Shown: positions 1 through 14,000 of the stretch, one piece after another
How the letters are laid out: each line of letters opens with the position of its first letter
How positions within the stretch are numbered: position 1 is the stretch's first letter
NCBI GenBank assembly: GCA_964030475.1
Contig: CAXIPT010000003.1
Coordinates: forward strand, 313,719-377,718
Direction of reading: 5' to 3'
DNA: 64,000 nt
Origin: Tethya wilhelma
Taxonomy: Eukaryota; Porifera; Demospongiae; Tethyida; Tethyidae
The notes under the pieces: model-generated
The model's input: the letters and a program-made list of their open reading frames with translations, nothing else
What the model was told of the DNA's origin: nothing
Database searches by the model: none
Translations under genes and position numbers: made by a program

Positions 1-3000
1 CAAGATTGTGTAACTATCAAAGGATTAAATCGAAACACAGAATATGTCTTCAAGGTCACTTCGAAAGATAAAACTAACATTGGTCCTGAGAGTGAAGTCA
101 GTGACCCAATACAAACCAAAGCAACCTCACCACCAGGCAAACCAGTAGCTAGTGCTGTGACACACAATAGCATCACAGTGAAATGGAGTAAACCTGAACA
201 TGGCCACAACAATATCAAGAGTTACTCTGTAATTTACTTTCCCAAGAATCAACCTGAGAAGAAAAGCTTAATTGAAGTAGCACACGAAGAGGCCACTATT
301 ACTTCACTTACACTTCTTGAGTCCTATGTGATTATAGTGCAACCAATCTGTGAGATAGGTGTAGGCACAGAGAGTGAACCCAGTGACCCCATTGAAACTA
401 AAGCAACTTCTTCTCCAGGAAAGCCAGTAGCCACCAAGGTGACTCATGACAGTATCTCATTGAAATGGGACCCACCAAAAGATTACCATCAGGATATTGA
501 CTATTATATTATCTTTTATCGTTTCTCAACTGAAAAATGGAAAAATAAAACAAGCCACTCTCCAACGATAACAATACCAGCTTTAATACCCAACACTGCA
601 TATGAGTTTGTACTCCGTGCAATCACCAAAAATGGTAACAAAGGATGCGACAGTCCATCCAGTATGCAGATCAAAACTAAGCCATCATCTCCACCTGGTA
701 AACCAACAGCTGAAGGCATGTCTCATGACAGGATCATATTGTCATGGAGCAAACCAGACCATGGTGCTGAGAATGGAACGAACTATGTCATTCTTCAACA
801 TAACAAAAATGAACCAGACACTGAGGAATGGAAAGTAGAGAGGACTAAGTCAATGTCAACAAGAGCTGCAATTAAGGGACTTGATCCCTCAACTGAGTAC
901 CTTTTCAAAGTCAAGTTAGTTTGTTCAACAGGAGAGAGTGATGAAAGTAAAGTCAGTGATCCAATTAAAACTAAACCTGTGTGCAAACCTGGCAAACCAT
1001 ATGCCACTAAAGTTACCCACAACTCTATAATATTAACATGGGAAATACCAGAAGAATTCAGCACTAATGTTGAAACATACACCATCCTACCTGTGACAAA
1101 AACTGATGATTCTGATTCTGATTGGGAAAAATCAGTAAAAGCTCAATGTCATCCACATAAAATTGAGTCGACTACAATTCTTAATTTAAATCGAGGAGTT
1201 ATGTATAAGTTCAAAGTTGTCCCTTCTGGTAACGATGATAATGTTGTATATGTTGAGAGTGAACCCAGTGACCTAATAGTAACAAAGGCTACATCTCAAC
1301 CAGGACAACCAATTGTTGAAGGCATTACAAATGACATGGCAACTGTCAAATGTACCCACCCAGATCAAGGAAAGAAAAAGATACTGCATTACACTGTTTG
1401 CTATTGTCCAGCTGATGATCCAACTAGTGATTGGAAGGAACAGAATACTAGTGGTCTTCAAACATTTCAAGTCATAACAGGATTGTCAAGGAAAACAAAA
1501 TATGCATTTAAAGTTATACCCAAATGTAAAGATCGAATCGAAGGAACTGAAAGTAAGGCAAGTATCCCTTTTGAAACAACTTCAACCTCTCCACCTGGTG
1601 TACCAGAAGCTACTGAAGTGGCATATAATTCAATTTCTCTGAAATGGGCTCCACCAGAGACTGGAGGAGAGAATGTATCATCATACACTGTGTACTACAG
1701 TGAAGCACATATTAAGCAACCGGTATGGAAACATCAGGCTACTAATAACAATAGCACAGAGATTGTCATTGGAGAGCTTGAAACAAACAAATATTATCAA
1801 TTCAAACTTAAAGTACAATGTAAACCAGGATGTGGAGTTGGTGCTGAGAGCAAAACTAGTGAACCTATTCAAACCAGTATGTGCTGCAAAACAGGTATGC
1901 CTAGAGCCTCAGTTGTCACACACAACAAGATTGGACTTGAATGGGATAAACCACTTTATGAGTATGACAAAATTATCTATTATGAGGTGGCATACAAGGT
2001 GAAAACATCACTTAATTGGGAAAAGGCCATAACACAGGATTGTCAGGAGAAAATTGTATTAACAGGTCTTTCACCTAATCATGAATATATAGTCAAAGTG
2101 CGACCCGTTTGCAAAGATACTGACATGAATCTTCCATTTGCTTTCAGTAGCCATATTAAAACTAAAGATAAGCCTCTTGCCGAACGTGTGTTAAGCAAGT
2201 GTTCACCTGATGACAGTATTGTTCCTGGAGGTCCAGACTGTATTCAAGTGAATAGAATACCTAGTCAAAAACAAGTAATGAAAGATGAAACAAAACAAAT
2301 TGCCAAGTATCACATTGGAAAGCCCTCAGATCCTGGAACTCCTGAAAAAGTAATCTTGCTAGTAGGAGCTACTGGAGCTGGGAAATCAACACTGATTAAC
2401 AGTATTGCCAACTACATCCTTGGTGTTAGCTGGGAGACTCCATTTCGATTCAAACTGATAGAAGACGAACAAGTTTCTCAAGCTCACAGTCAGACATCAT
2501 GGCTTACAGCCTACACCTTTCATGCACAGAAAGACTCACCTTTGAACTATGACCTCACTATTGTGGACACCCCTGGGTTTGGAGACACCAGGGGAGTTGA
2601 AAGAGATAAAGAGATCACCAAACAGATCAAAGAGTTCTTCTCTGTTAAACCACCAAAAGGCATTGATTCAATTCATGCTATTGGGTTTGTTGCTCAAGCA
2701 GCACTGCCCAGACTCACTGCTACACAAAAGTACATCTTTGACTCAGTCCTTGCTATATTTGGAAAAGACATTGCTGGTAATATCTTCCTTATGGCTACAT
2801 TTGCTGATAGTCAAACACCAAAAGTCTTATCAGCCATTAAAGAAGCAGATATTAAATGCAAAAGATGTATCAAGTTCAACAATTCAGTTCTATATACCTG
2901 TACAAATGCTGGAGGAGAATTTGATAAGCTATTTTGGGAAATGAATGAAAAAAGCATGAAAGCTTTCTTTGAAACTGATCTTAGAGCTACTAATTCCATT

Positions 3001-3873
3001 AGTTTACAGCTAACAAAGGAAGTACTTCAACAACGTGAGCATTTTGAAACTTTGGTTCATGGTCTAAAGGAAAAAATCCAGATGGGTCTTAATCTCATAC
3101 AGGAAATACAACAGGAAGAAAAAATACTAAAGGATCGAGATATACTTGACCCAAATTTCACCTATGAAGTAGATGTAGCTAAAACAAGGGAAGTTGAGTT
3201 ACCAAAGGGTAAATTTGCTACCAACTGCACCGAATGTAATTTCACTTGTCATAACCCATGCAATATAACTGACAATTTAAAAACATATAATTGTGCTGCA
3301 ATGGGAGGGTTGTGGATACTGAGAGGACAGAATTCCAAGTGTGCAGTCTGTCCAAATAAGTGCCACTGGAAAAAACACGAACAACAAACCTATCTTATTG
3401 TAGTTTACAAAGAGAAAGAAACACGAACCCTGCAGGACCTCATGGAGCGGTATTTAGAAGCAGTTGAATCTGATGATGAAAGCACCGAATCTGATAAAAC
3501 AGATCAGATGCTTTCAATTGCTAGAGGCAATCTCCGAACACTTAATAAAGAAGTCCTTGATTTGATTAAACAAACACAGGCATGTGTGAAACGCTTACAA
3601 GAAATAGCTTACAAACCTCATCCACTAAATGAAGCGGATTACATTGACTTGATGATAGAATCAGAGAAGAGAGAGGGGAAAGATGGCTTTGCTGGAAGGA
3701 TCAGTGCACTGGAAGAGCTAAAGGAACAAGCCAAACTAGTTTCAACATTAGCCCATCCTACAAATGATACATTTACAGATGTTGGGGCTGAACCCAAGCC
3801 AACAAAAAACTGGTGGAAACTTGGTAGCAGAGCACTTTCATTTGTGCGGAACCGTAAAGGGAGACAACAGTAG
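1..3873 (+). CDS. FN3-repeat / P-loop GTPase protein, 5-prime partial (gene 1)
   Basis: The reading frame is open from base 1, so the N-terminus lies outside the window; no internal Met is a convincing start. Seen in order: the end of one FN3 domain, then seven more FN3 domains (each opens with a Pro-rich linker such as SPPGKP, followed by THxSIxLKW, and closes with YxFKV..ESEPSDPIxTK). A P-loop GTPase follows, with Walker A GATGAGKST (about 2368-2394) and switch-II DTPGFGD (about 2566-2586). Next comes a Cys/His cluster (about 3225-3380) with CxxCxxTCHxPC and CxVCPxKCHW spacing, then a charged helical tail. The G domain resembles the AIG1/septin-like G domains found in animal FN3 proteins. 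A canonical NKxD is not evident; TFAD stands near the expected place. Cytosolic location is inferred because no signal peptide or membrane segment is visible in the part present. Confidence 0.85.
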   Translation, partial: QDCVTIKGLNRNTEYVFKVTSKDKTNIGPESEVSDPIQTKATSPPGKPVASAVTHNSITVKWSKPEHGHNNIKSYSVIYFPKNQPEKKSLIEVAHEEATITSLTLLESYVIIVQPICEIGVGTESEPSDPIETKATSSPGKPVATKVTHDSISLKWDPPKDYHQDIDYYIIFYRFSTEKWKNKTSHSPTITIPALIPNTAYEFVLRAITKNGNKGCDSPSSMQIKTKPSSPPGKPTAEGMSHDRIILSWSKPDHGAENGTNYVILQHNKNEPDTEEWKVERTKSMSTRAAIKGLDPSTEYLFKVKLVCSTGESDESKVSDPIKTKPVCKPGKPYATKVTHNSIILTWEIPEEFSTNVETYTILPVTKTDDSDSDWEKSVKAQCHPHKIESTTILNLNRGVMYKFKVVPSGNDDNVVYVESEPSDLIVTKATSQPGQPIVEGITNDMATVKCTHPDQGKKKILHYTVCYCPADDPTSDWKEQNTSGLQTFQVITGLSRKTKYAFKVIPKCKDRIEGTESKASIPFETTSTSPPGVPEATEVAYNSISLKWAPPETGGENVSSYTVYYSEAHIKQPVWKHQATNNNSTEIVIGELETNKYYQFKLKVQCKPGCGVGAESKTSEPIQTSMCCKTGMPRASVVTHNKIGLEWDKPLYEYDKIIYYEVAYKVKTSLNWEKAITQDCQEKIVLTGLSPNHEYIVKVRPVCKDTDMNLPFAFSSHIKTKDKPLAERVLSKCSPDDSIVPGGPDCIQVNRIPSQKQVMKDETKQIAKYHIGKPSDPGTPEKVILLVGATGAGKSTLINSIANYILGVSWETPFRFKLIEDEQVSQAHSQTSWLTAYTFHAQKDSPLNYDLTIVDTPGFGDTRGVERDKEITKQIKEFFSVKPPKGIDSIHAIGFVAQAALPRLTATQKYIFDSVLAIFGKDIAGNIFLMATFADSQTPKVLSAIKEADIKCKRCIKFNNSVLYTCTNAGGEFDKLFWEMNEKSMKAFFETDLRATNSISLQLTKEVLQQREHFETLVHGLKEKIQMGLNLIQEIQQEEKILKDRDILDPNFTYEVDVAKTREVELPKGKFATNCTECNFTCHNPCNITDNLKTYNCAAMGGLWILRGQNSKCAVCPNKCHWKKHEQQTYLIVVYKEKETRTLQDLMERYLEAVESDDESTESDKTDQMLSIARGNLRTLNKEVLDLIKQTQACVKRLQEIAYKPHPLNEADYIDLMIESEKREGKDGFAGRISALEELKEQAKLVSTLAHPTNDTFTDVGAEPKPTKNWWKLGSRALSFVRNRKGRQQ

Positions 3874-5013
3874 TAACAGAGAATGAATTGCTGGAATGCA
3901 TCAATATTTTGTTATTAATTTTGTATTGCAACATATCAATATAGTTATAAATAACATTGGGTTTAAAACAAATTATAGCTTTTTTATTATCCATTGGGTT
4001 CTTGTCTACAATTTGATAATTATTTTGTTGTTGCTGTTTATCATTATTTTTGTTAGAAGAACTTTTGATAATTGGAAGGATGTATGAGTTGAGGGCAACT
4101 CAGTGCTTGACAAGCTAAAGGTATCTGCAAACTTTACGTTTACATGGCTCAACTATTAGTTGAGGTCTATACAGAAGCTGATGCATTCCAGTGCTATGGG
4201 CACTCCGTGTGTGGTTTAGTGGTAAAAGTGCCTGGCTAATAACCAGTAGGTCTTGGGGGGGGGGGTGATACAGGCCGGCCTGAACTGATGATATATTTAT
4301 ATATTTATATATATCAGAATTTTTCTCACATGTATAACAGTTTCTTGACAAAATATTTTATGACAAACTCCTTCATGTGTACATACAGCTAATAGTAGCT
4401 AATAAAGTGAGCATCAACATTGTCAACTTAATTCATTATTCTGCATTAATTGATTTAATTCTGCTGAGTCATTCTCTAATCACTATTCATCTGTCATGTG
4501 CACCATGTGATGGTTACCATAGCGACAAATTATGTGAACTATTATATTCACTTCTCCATGAATTCAGTGAGGCTAACACACCCACATTATTTTATGGACA
4601 CACACAAACATACCCTTATATGGAAGCGCCAATGACATTGTCGAGATTACATAATATTATAAGATTAGTAATCTTCCACCATCCGTAGCAATCGTGATCA
4701 TAATGTCATTATTCTTAGTACTATATTTCAAGAGATATTACAATATATCTACCATGTCTGTGTGTGCATGTATACTGAGTACTATGGATGAGTCACAGAA
4801 TTGCTCTCACAGACAATATCACAATGATTATTACTATAGAATGCTCTAGTTAAAACAAAATGATTATTCACCACTGAGTACAAGGGACATGAATATTACT
4901 ACTATTTCTTTGAACCCCTCCCTCAACTTCTTGTTGCTGCTGCTTTATTATTATTCAGTCAGTTACAGTGTCACAGCCACTACTAGCTGCCTGCAATAAA
5001 AGTTATAGTTAGT
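3874..5013. other. Intergenic, genes 1-2
   Basis: AT-rich spacer between two paralogs. I see no coding exon. It holds the 3-prime flank of gene 1, a tRNA-like remnant near 4203-4262, and the 5-prime flank of gene 2. No core promoter element can be assigned with confidence. Confidence 0.5.
4203..4262 (+). repeat. tRNA-like / SINE-like remnant
   Basis: A D-arm-like stretch (TTTAGTGGTAAAAG) is followed by a CTGG/CCAG stem closing a 7-base loop CTAATAA, which would place AAT at the anticodon position. The T-arm is replaced by a run of G, and no standard B box is present. It is therefore more likely a tRNA-derived relic than a working tRNA gene. Confidence 0.3.
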
Positions 5014-8000
5014 ATGGAAAACCGTGACACTGCTGAGTATCGTGCCTTTCAAGGTTGCTTTGATAGACTAGTGACTGGAGTGAAGAATGATGCAGAGAGT
5101 GTAGCTAGAAAGGCATTTACAAACAATCTTATCTCTTCTGACAGTTTATCTAATGCAACCAATCAAACCTGTGATGAGCCATACAGGGCTACAAAGTTAT
5201 TGGTGAACATTTTAGCAAGAATTCAACAGAATCCAGCCTGTTTCGACAGATTTGTGACCATACTAAAGAGCATACCAATAATGGAGGAATTAGCTCAACA
5301 ATTGATATCAGAGTATGAACATACAAACAAATTGCCAAAAGCCTCGGTGAAAAGTCCTACTCACAGTCTATCAACAGGGGCTCTAGGAGGTGAGTAGAAT
5401 GTCTAAAGTTTACATAATTATATATCTATATAGTCTAAGATCTGTGTGTATGAGAAGGCATACACTCCAAAGCTTGAAAAGTTTATAGTGTTTAATAGCA
5501 AAGGAATTTGCAGGAATGCACTAGCTGTATGTGCTGATGTTTTCACATTTTTTTCAAAGTTTACGTGGTTTAATGAAATAAACTACAGTATAGTTGTAGT
5601 TACAGTATATGTTAAGTAAGGAACAGATATAGGTCACTAATATTGCTTGATTCACTTTGATTTGTGTTTTCATTTTTTGAGGCTTCATATAGCTTGGCAG
5701 TATATACCACAAAATATAAACAGTAGTGAAATTTTCTATGTTGATAAAAAGATAATACTATTCTATAGCCTTGTTTGCAGGCCTTCCCTCCTTCTTTACA
5801 TAAAAAATTGTACAAGTTTTTGAAGAGAAAAGAGCCTGGAAATGAGGCTACATAAATACATTAACATGAATACTTAAAATTAATACAGATATACATGATC
5901 CTCTAAGGAGCACTTCCATTGCTGATTTGGAGCAAAAGTTCACCACTCTAGTTTCACAATGTGCCAACTCTTGTGAAATCACCCCCAGAGCCCTTGCCAA
6001 CATTATCCTGTGCCTGAATCTATTTGATTCTGAATCAGACATGGATGAGTCACTTGTAGCTGATTGTAAAACTGACCTCCAACAAGCCTCTTCCAATGAT
6101 TCTATCTTTGAAATAGTGAAGCCTTACATGTCCTTTCTCAACCCAGAGCTACTAGGACATATCATTGAGTTCCTGGGTAATGACCACGATCGCAAATGCT
6201 TTAAAAGATATATGAAAGTGTTTAAAGAGTATTGCAAAGTAACAAAAGCAGTATTGTTACACTATCAAACTGATAAAATGCCAGTAACTGACATGACATT
6301 TCAACAGGTACATATTGTCATGGAAACACAAGGTCTTACGAACCTAAAGAATGTTCAAAATCTCCAATCGAAAATGGCAAAGATACTCAAACTAAACGTT
6401 GCTGCTCTTCAGATCAAAACTAGTGGTAAATCCCCTCTAGCTTGTTCATTTCAGCTTCCCTATTTTGCAATTTCATGTGAAAAAGTATTTCCTTTATCAA
6501 ATGAACAAGAGCGAGAATTAAAGGCTTTGGGATTGACTTCTCTGAAATGTGGAAGTTACCATTTTGAAAATTCTAGAGCTCAACCTTACAAGGTAGGTGA
6601 AGAAGAAGTAGAAATTCCTTGCCTAGGACGGCCATTTCGTTTAGGCATGCTATATGATTGCCGAAATGAAAAACTTCTTGGTACTCAACTGTGCAAAGAT
6701 GATGTCATACAACCACTTGTTGAAGAAATCCCTCAGGTTAGTCACAGCTGTGACATCTTAGAGGATGACAGTCTAGAGACGAAGGCCTTGAGTATGCAGC
6801 TGACCCCTCCTCTCAAGCTAAGCCTTATGTCCAATTTGATAAAGAGTGCTAACATTTCAAAGTCAGCCAAATACTGGAATGATCGCTGTAAGTCAAAACG
6901 TCAAGTTCGGGTTGCTCTTAAGTACACAAGTACTTCAGTTAAGAAATGTCTTCCAACTAACAACCTTATTAAACACTTGCAGCAACAAGTTGCTGAGGGA
7001 GCTACTCATGTAGTGACTGGAGTCCTCTATGGGTTCAATGCATACTGTGTGTTTGATCACATGCTGAGAGAAAATGAGAGATTTGAACATGTTTACAAGA
7101 GCATGTTGACAATGGTTAAATCAATAAAATCTAGCTCAGACAGCACTAAGATTGAGTCAATGAATGATTGCACAATATATAGCGACTCTGAGTGCAGCAC
7201 CCTTCAAGAAGTTGTCGATCAGTTTAACAAGTTTAAGCATCCCTCACCCAATGAGACTCCTGTACCAATAAAGGTGTGGCTGTACCCTCTAGAAAAATTG
7301 AACAGGAGATACGATGTTTTTGTAAGAGAAGTGCTCATGAGTAGCAGTCTTGCTGACAATGTACAGAGCTACTTGGAATGTCTACACCATGTTCAGATGG
7401 TTGCCAAGGACCTGCTAGTTCAATACAGTCTAACGTTATCCAGATTTCAATACAATGAAAGTCGGGTGACACAGTTTAGAGAGACTGTAAAATCCTACAG
7501 TGATGAGCTACAAAAAAGTATTGCTAAGTTGCTACCAGATATTCGAGGTGGAACTGTAGATGAAAGTGAACTAGCAAAGCTTGTTGAAGAAAGCTCCACT
7601 TCACCATTTCGATATGATTCTCTCATCACTTGGTTGAAACAAGCCAAGGAAGAAATCAGTACATTAGAAATGTTAATGAATCAAATAAAACATATTGAGT
7701 TTGTGACTTTTGAAGAGCTTCAATCTGTCATCACATCTACAGAGCCTGATTGTGACTACAGTGTGTGCCTTATGTTCAATGTTGCTTTAGACGATGAACA
7801 AATGGGATATCTTCAAACAATTGACAGAGTAGATCTCCCAGTAGGTAAAATACCTTGGTATATGAGCACTGAACTCATGAGGAAGGTCACAGACAACATT
7901 GAACACTTCAAAACTTTCATGGAAAGCAACTCAGAGAACAAGAATACTAGATTTTTGGCAGTGATATGCTGCACACTAACTGCCACACAAAGTGAGCCCA

Positions 8001-11000
8001 CCTCCATTCTTCTCTATGAAGGTACCTCATGTAAACCATGGGAGCCTCCAGGACCACCAGGTAAGCTAACGGTCAAAGAAGTAACTCATGACACAGTTCA
8101 ACTAGAATGGTCCCCACCACAATATGGCAGCCAGAGTGTAGAGTGCTACCAAGTATCATACCATCCAGTAGACCAACCACAAGATAATAATACCTTAACT
8201 ACAAACAGTACCCAACCTATAGTTACCATCAGTGGACTAACAGCTAGTACCAAGTATATTTTTACAGTGCAGCCAAAATGTAAGGTAGGTCTTGGAGCCA
8301 AAGGAGAGACTAGTGATCCTGTGGAAACTAAAATAGTCCCACAAGCTCTACAAGGAGCAGGAGTAATGGAACGTACAGAAATTTCAAGTACAACTAAAAT
8401 TGCAAATACTGTGCCTATGTGTACTGGGATCTCACAGTCTCACCAAGCATCTTCAATCAAACCAATAGCTGTTGCTATCACTTACAATAGCATAACGTTA
8501 GAGTGGACTTTACCAGAGGAAAATGTTGATTCTTATACCATCATGTATCGTGAAATCAATGCTACCAAATGGACAAGATGTACTTCTGAATGCAACAGTT
8601 ACTTTGTTACTGGTCTACTGGGTCAAACCAAGTACATCTTCAAGGTACGACCTGAACTAGAGGATGGTGATGTTGGTGATTGGAGTGAAGTTAGTGATCC
8701 CATTGAGACTAAACCTCCAATATGTCAGCCTGGGAAGCCAAGAGCCAGTGCTGTGTCTCATGACAGCATCACAATACAGTGGGAGAAACCTAGACATGGT
8801 TCAGAGACAGTTGAATCATATCTTGTGAGATACTGTTCTGTTAATGGTCCAAGCAAAAAATGGAGAAGAAATTGGTCAGATAATAATGAAAATAAGCAGA
8901 CCATTACCAATCTATTATCACAAACCAAGTACATCTTCAAGGTACGACCTGAGCTAGAGGATGATGATATTGGTGTTGAGAGTGAAGAGAGTGATCCTAT
9001 TGAAACCAAGGCAAAAGTTAGCCATACTAGCTCTAATATTAATGCTAATTTAGGCAAACCTGTAGCTACTGCAATCTCTACTAACTCTGTCACAATACAG
9101 TGGAAAAGATCTGAAATAGATAGTGAATCTATCGAATGCTATACTGTATATCACTCAATAGCAGCTGCTAAGAAACAATGGAAAATCATAACTACAGATC
9201 CTACTCAAGAGAATGCAACAGTGGAAGGGTTGTCCAGTGATACACAGTTTGTATTCAAAGTTCGTTCTGAATGTACCAGTGGTAATGGTCCATCAAGTGA
9301 ACTCAGTGACCCCATCAAAACCAGAGCTACCTCTCCACCTGGCAGACCAACAGCCTCAGATGTGACATACAATAGTGTACTGTTGAAGTGGAGCAAACCT
9401 GAGTATGGCAGTGGGAAGATTAAACAATACAAGATACTATACACTTCTAGGTCTACTGGTAATTGTATTGAAACCCAAAATACAGTAATAACAGAGAGTA
9501 ACCAAGAAACTATGTTGATTCAAGGATTATCAGTAAACACAGCCTACACATTTCAGATCCAGCCAATTTGTCTGGAAAATTTTGGCTGTCCTAGTGAAAT
9601 AAGTAACATTATTAGAACTAAACCAGCTTCCTCCCCCAGCTCCCCACAAACTAATCATAAAACCCACAAGAACATAACACTAGAATGGATAAAACCGAAG
9701 CATGGTAGCGAGAATATTAAATATTACATAGTCACAACTGAATGTGAAGGTACAGCTGTCAAGGATGAGAAAACAGAAGGAGCTCAAGAAACCATCATGA
9801 TAACAAACCTAGACATGAAAAAGAAATACCAGTTCAAAGTTTGTCCTGAGTGTGGTGAAGCTGGTGTTGGCATGGAGAGTGAGATGAGTGATGTCATTGA
9901 AACCATGGCAACCTCTCGTCCTGGGAAACCAACAGTGGCTGAAGTGACTCATGAGAGTGTTAGCTTGAAGTGGACAGAACCAGAAGAAAAATGTGTGGAC
10001 ATCATTGGCTATGAAGTGTGCTATAGAAAAACTGATAGTTGCAAGTGGAATACAAATTTTAAACCTGATACAGTTCCATCACAATCAAGTGGATCAAAAT
10101 TGTTGCATATTGAGAAGATTAAAGATTTAGATTTTGACTCGGAATATGAATTCAAGGTAGTGCCTATTTGTGAGGAAGCTAAAGGTAGTGAAAGTGAAGT
10201 AAGTGATAGTATTCAAACTAAGTCAACTAGCCCACCTGGAAAACCAGTAGCATCTGACCAAACTCATAACAGCATTCAGTTAAAGTGGACTCAACCAAAG
10301 TATGGTAGTGAGAACATTCTGAACTATATAACTCTTGTTCACAATGTTTCTTCTGATGAAAAATATGACAATAACCTGATAGTTAATAGCAATGAAGATA
10401 AAGTGAGCTCAAGGATTGACGGACTATTTCCAAACACAGAGTATATTTTCAAGGTCCAGCCTCAGTGTCCCAATGGTCTGGGAGCTGAAAGTGAATGGAG
10501 TCGACCAATTAGAACTAAACCTGTCTACTATAAGCCTGGACAACCTATAGTTGCAAAACCAACAACTTATAATAAGATTCATCTGAAATGGGCTAGACCT
10601 GAACATGGATGGAAAGAAGTGCAATGCTACAGTGTCTACTACCATGAAGTTAGTGATTCAAATTGGAGAGAGTTATTAAGACAAGTTCCAACTAGTACAC
10701 AACAAAACGAATCAGTTACAGTCAGTGGGCTTCTTCCAGGCATTTCTTACATTTTCAAAGTCAAGTCTCATTTACTTGCTGCACCAAGAAACCATTTGTG
10801 CACAGAACAAGAGAGTGATGAGAGTGATCCCATCCAGACTAAAACAACCACTTCACCGGGTAAACCACAAGTTGTTGGCAGGACATTCAAAAGCATTCAG
10901 CTGGAGTGGAGCTGTCCTGACAAGGGAAGTGATAGTATTGACTATTACACCATTATTTATCAAAAGCTACAAAGGAGCAATCAACAAGAACAAATATATT

Positions 11001-14000
11001 GTATAGTTGAAGCCACAAGTGTAACAATAAGAGGATTTGAGAATAGAACACAGTACACCTTTACAGTCATTCCTCACTGTCCAAGTGGTGAAGGTGAACC
11101 AAGTGAGAGTATCACAGTTGAGACCCTACCATCTTGTAAGCCTGGTCCAGCTACATGTGTTGCTTCTATCTATGATAGTATCACACTAAAATGGAAAAAG
11201 CCTGAGTATCAACCAGGTAAGGTTACGAGTTACAAGTTGTCTTTCCAATCACAACATGGTCATAGAGGACATCATGAAGTGTCAGCAAAACACTATGATT
11301 CTGTTGAAATACAAGGCTTGATTCCCAACACTGAATACACCTTTACTGTCCTTCCAATATGTGAGCCTAGTATTGGCACAGAGTGTAGTATCAGTGAACC
11401 CATTGCTACCATGGCAACCTCTCCACCTAGTAAACCAATCAATTCATGGAAATCTGCGACTCATGATAGTATCACATTGCAATGGATAAAACCAAACATT
11501 GGCAGTGAGAATATAAAGTACTATGAAGTGACTTACAAAAGGTATGGCAAGTCCTGGATAGTAGCACAAGTCGAGGGGAAAATAAAAACAGACACCAATC
11601 AGGAAGAGACAACTGTGATGGGTCTTCTATATGGTGCAAAGTATATCTTCAAAGTTAAAGCTATATGTTCTACTGGCACTGAAGGTAAATACAACCAGGG
11701 GATGGAGAGTGACCCCAGTGATCCTATAGAGACAAACACAACGTCTCCACCTGGTAGACCAAGAGCTGTCACATGTACCCACAACACAATCACACTGGAA
11801 TGGAAGAAACCAGAGTTTGGTTTCACTGACATTGAACGATATATCATCTTCTTCTCAGAGGATCGAAAACAATGGGATATTATAGCAAGATCAACTGAGC
11901 AACAAAAATCTAGATTGTCTAAACCAATCACTTGTACTGTACACGAACTTGAAGCAAAAACTTCATATTTCTTTAGAGTTCATTCAGTGTGTAAAAGTGG
12001 TCAAGGATCATATAGTGACATTAGTGAACCAATTATGACCAACGCAACCTCTCCACCATCAAAACCTACAGTCAGTAAAGTGACTCACAATAGCCTGCAT
12101 CTTCAATGGAATCATCCTGAATACGGCTGTTACAGAATTGATCATTATCAACTTTCATATACTAAACTTGAAGGAGACAAGAAGATTGTATGGCAAACAT
12201 TGAAATGTGAAAGTACTGACTACTGTGTGGCGAACCTAGAACTAAACACACAATATGTCTTCAAAGTCCTTCCCATCTGTAAAGATGATCGAGACAAAGG
12301 CACAGAGAGTGAAGAGAGTGACTGGATTCAGACTAAAGCAACCTCTCCACCTGGTAAACCAATAGCCACCAAGGTGACTCATGACAGTGTTCACTTGAAA
12401 TGGACTAAACCAGCTTGCGGTGTTCAAAACAAGTATGAAATAATAAAATTATTACATTACTGCAAACAAGAGCCAACACTGTCTGACATATTAGCCCAAA
12501 CCTGGGTAAGTACTACGGACTGCAGCTTTGAAGTAAGTAGTCTTCAACCAGAGACTAGTTATTATTTTCAAATTCGTCCAGTATGTGGTATTGATTATGG
12601 AACTGAAAGTGAAACAAGTGATGTGATTACTACAATGCCAATATGTAAACCAACTGGGCTAACAGCTTCCAATATAACTCATGATAGTACCACACTGACA
12701 TGGAATAGACCAAAGATAGGTAGTGATCAAATAAGTCACTACACAGTATACTTCAAAAAAGCTAATCATGACTCTGGCTGGAGGAAACAAAGCATAAACT
12801 GTGCTGAAAACAAAGTAACTATTGAACAGTTGAGCAATTCTACTCATTACACATTCAAAATACATCCAGAACTTAAGTATGATGTACATCTCAGTACTGA
12901 TTTCAGTGATTCTTTTCAGATGACAACAATGTCAACTCCTCTTGCTATTTCTAAGTATAATGAGGCTCAGTCAAAGAGATTAGTATTAAGAGAAGGTCCT
13001 CCACCAGTATATGAACTCCCAGGAGTGACTTACACAATGAGAGATGAAGAAAAGATGATTGCCAAGTGTCATTTTGGAGACCCTAAACTAGGCAAAGGAA
13101 AACGAGAGAGAGTGTTGATGCTTGTAGGAGCAACTGGAGATGGTAAGAGTACACTGATTGAATTTATGCTCACCTACATACTGGGAGTGAAATGGGAGTA
13201 TGACTTCAGATTTAAGTTGATTAAAGAAGAAGCTAGACCTAAAACAGAAAGCCAAACAAGATTTGTCACAGCCTATACATTTTACCCAGTTGAAGGATCT
13301 GCTCTAGACTACACCCTAACCATCATTGACACACCTGGATATGGAGACACCAGAGGAATCCAACAAGATGATGTATTGACAGAAAAAATCAAACAATTCT
13401 TATCCACTCCACCTCCCCAAGGTATTGACCACATTGATGGTATTGGATTCGTTGCAAAGGCTGGTTCATCTCGACTAACACCAACACAGCAGTACATCTT
13501 TGACTCAATACTGGGAGTGTTTGGAAAAGATATGGAACACAGCATCTTCCTGATGATAACTTTCTGTGATGCTGGAGACCCTGAAGTTGTTGAGGCCATT
13601 AAAACAGCAAAGATACCAATGGTTGATCACTTTAAGTTCAACAACTCAGCACTGTATGCTAAAAACAATACCAGTGATGTTATCAATTCTAGTTTCTGGA
13701 AAATGGGAATAGATGCTCTTAGTTATTTCTTTACCCAATTTGAAAACATGGTACCAATAGCTCTCCAACTTACACGAGAAACATTGGAAGAACGTACTCT
13801 ACTAGAAACTCACGTGGAAGAAATTCGCAGTCAAATCACTGCCAGTCTTAACCTCATCAGAGAACTTCGAGATGATGAAGCAATCACAGCTCATCAATTA
13901 ACTACTGATAGTACTAAACCTTTTTTATATGAAGTTGATGTAATGAAAAGATCGAAAGAGCCACTATTAGATGAGAACAAGGGAATAACAACCTGTTTAG

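Noticed and set aside
157..159. Start of gene 1 at 157
   Set aside because: The codon is GTG (Val) inside an FN3 repeat and the frame is open back to base 1, so the true start lies outside the window.
4203..4262. Functional tRNA-Ile
   Set aside because: The T-arm is replaced by a G-run and no B box is found.
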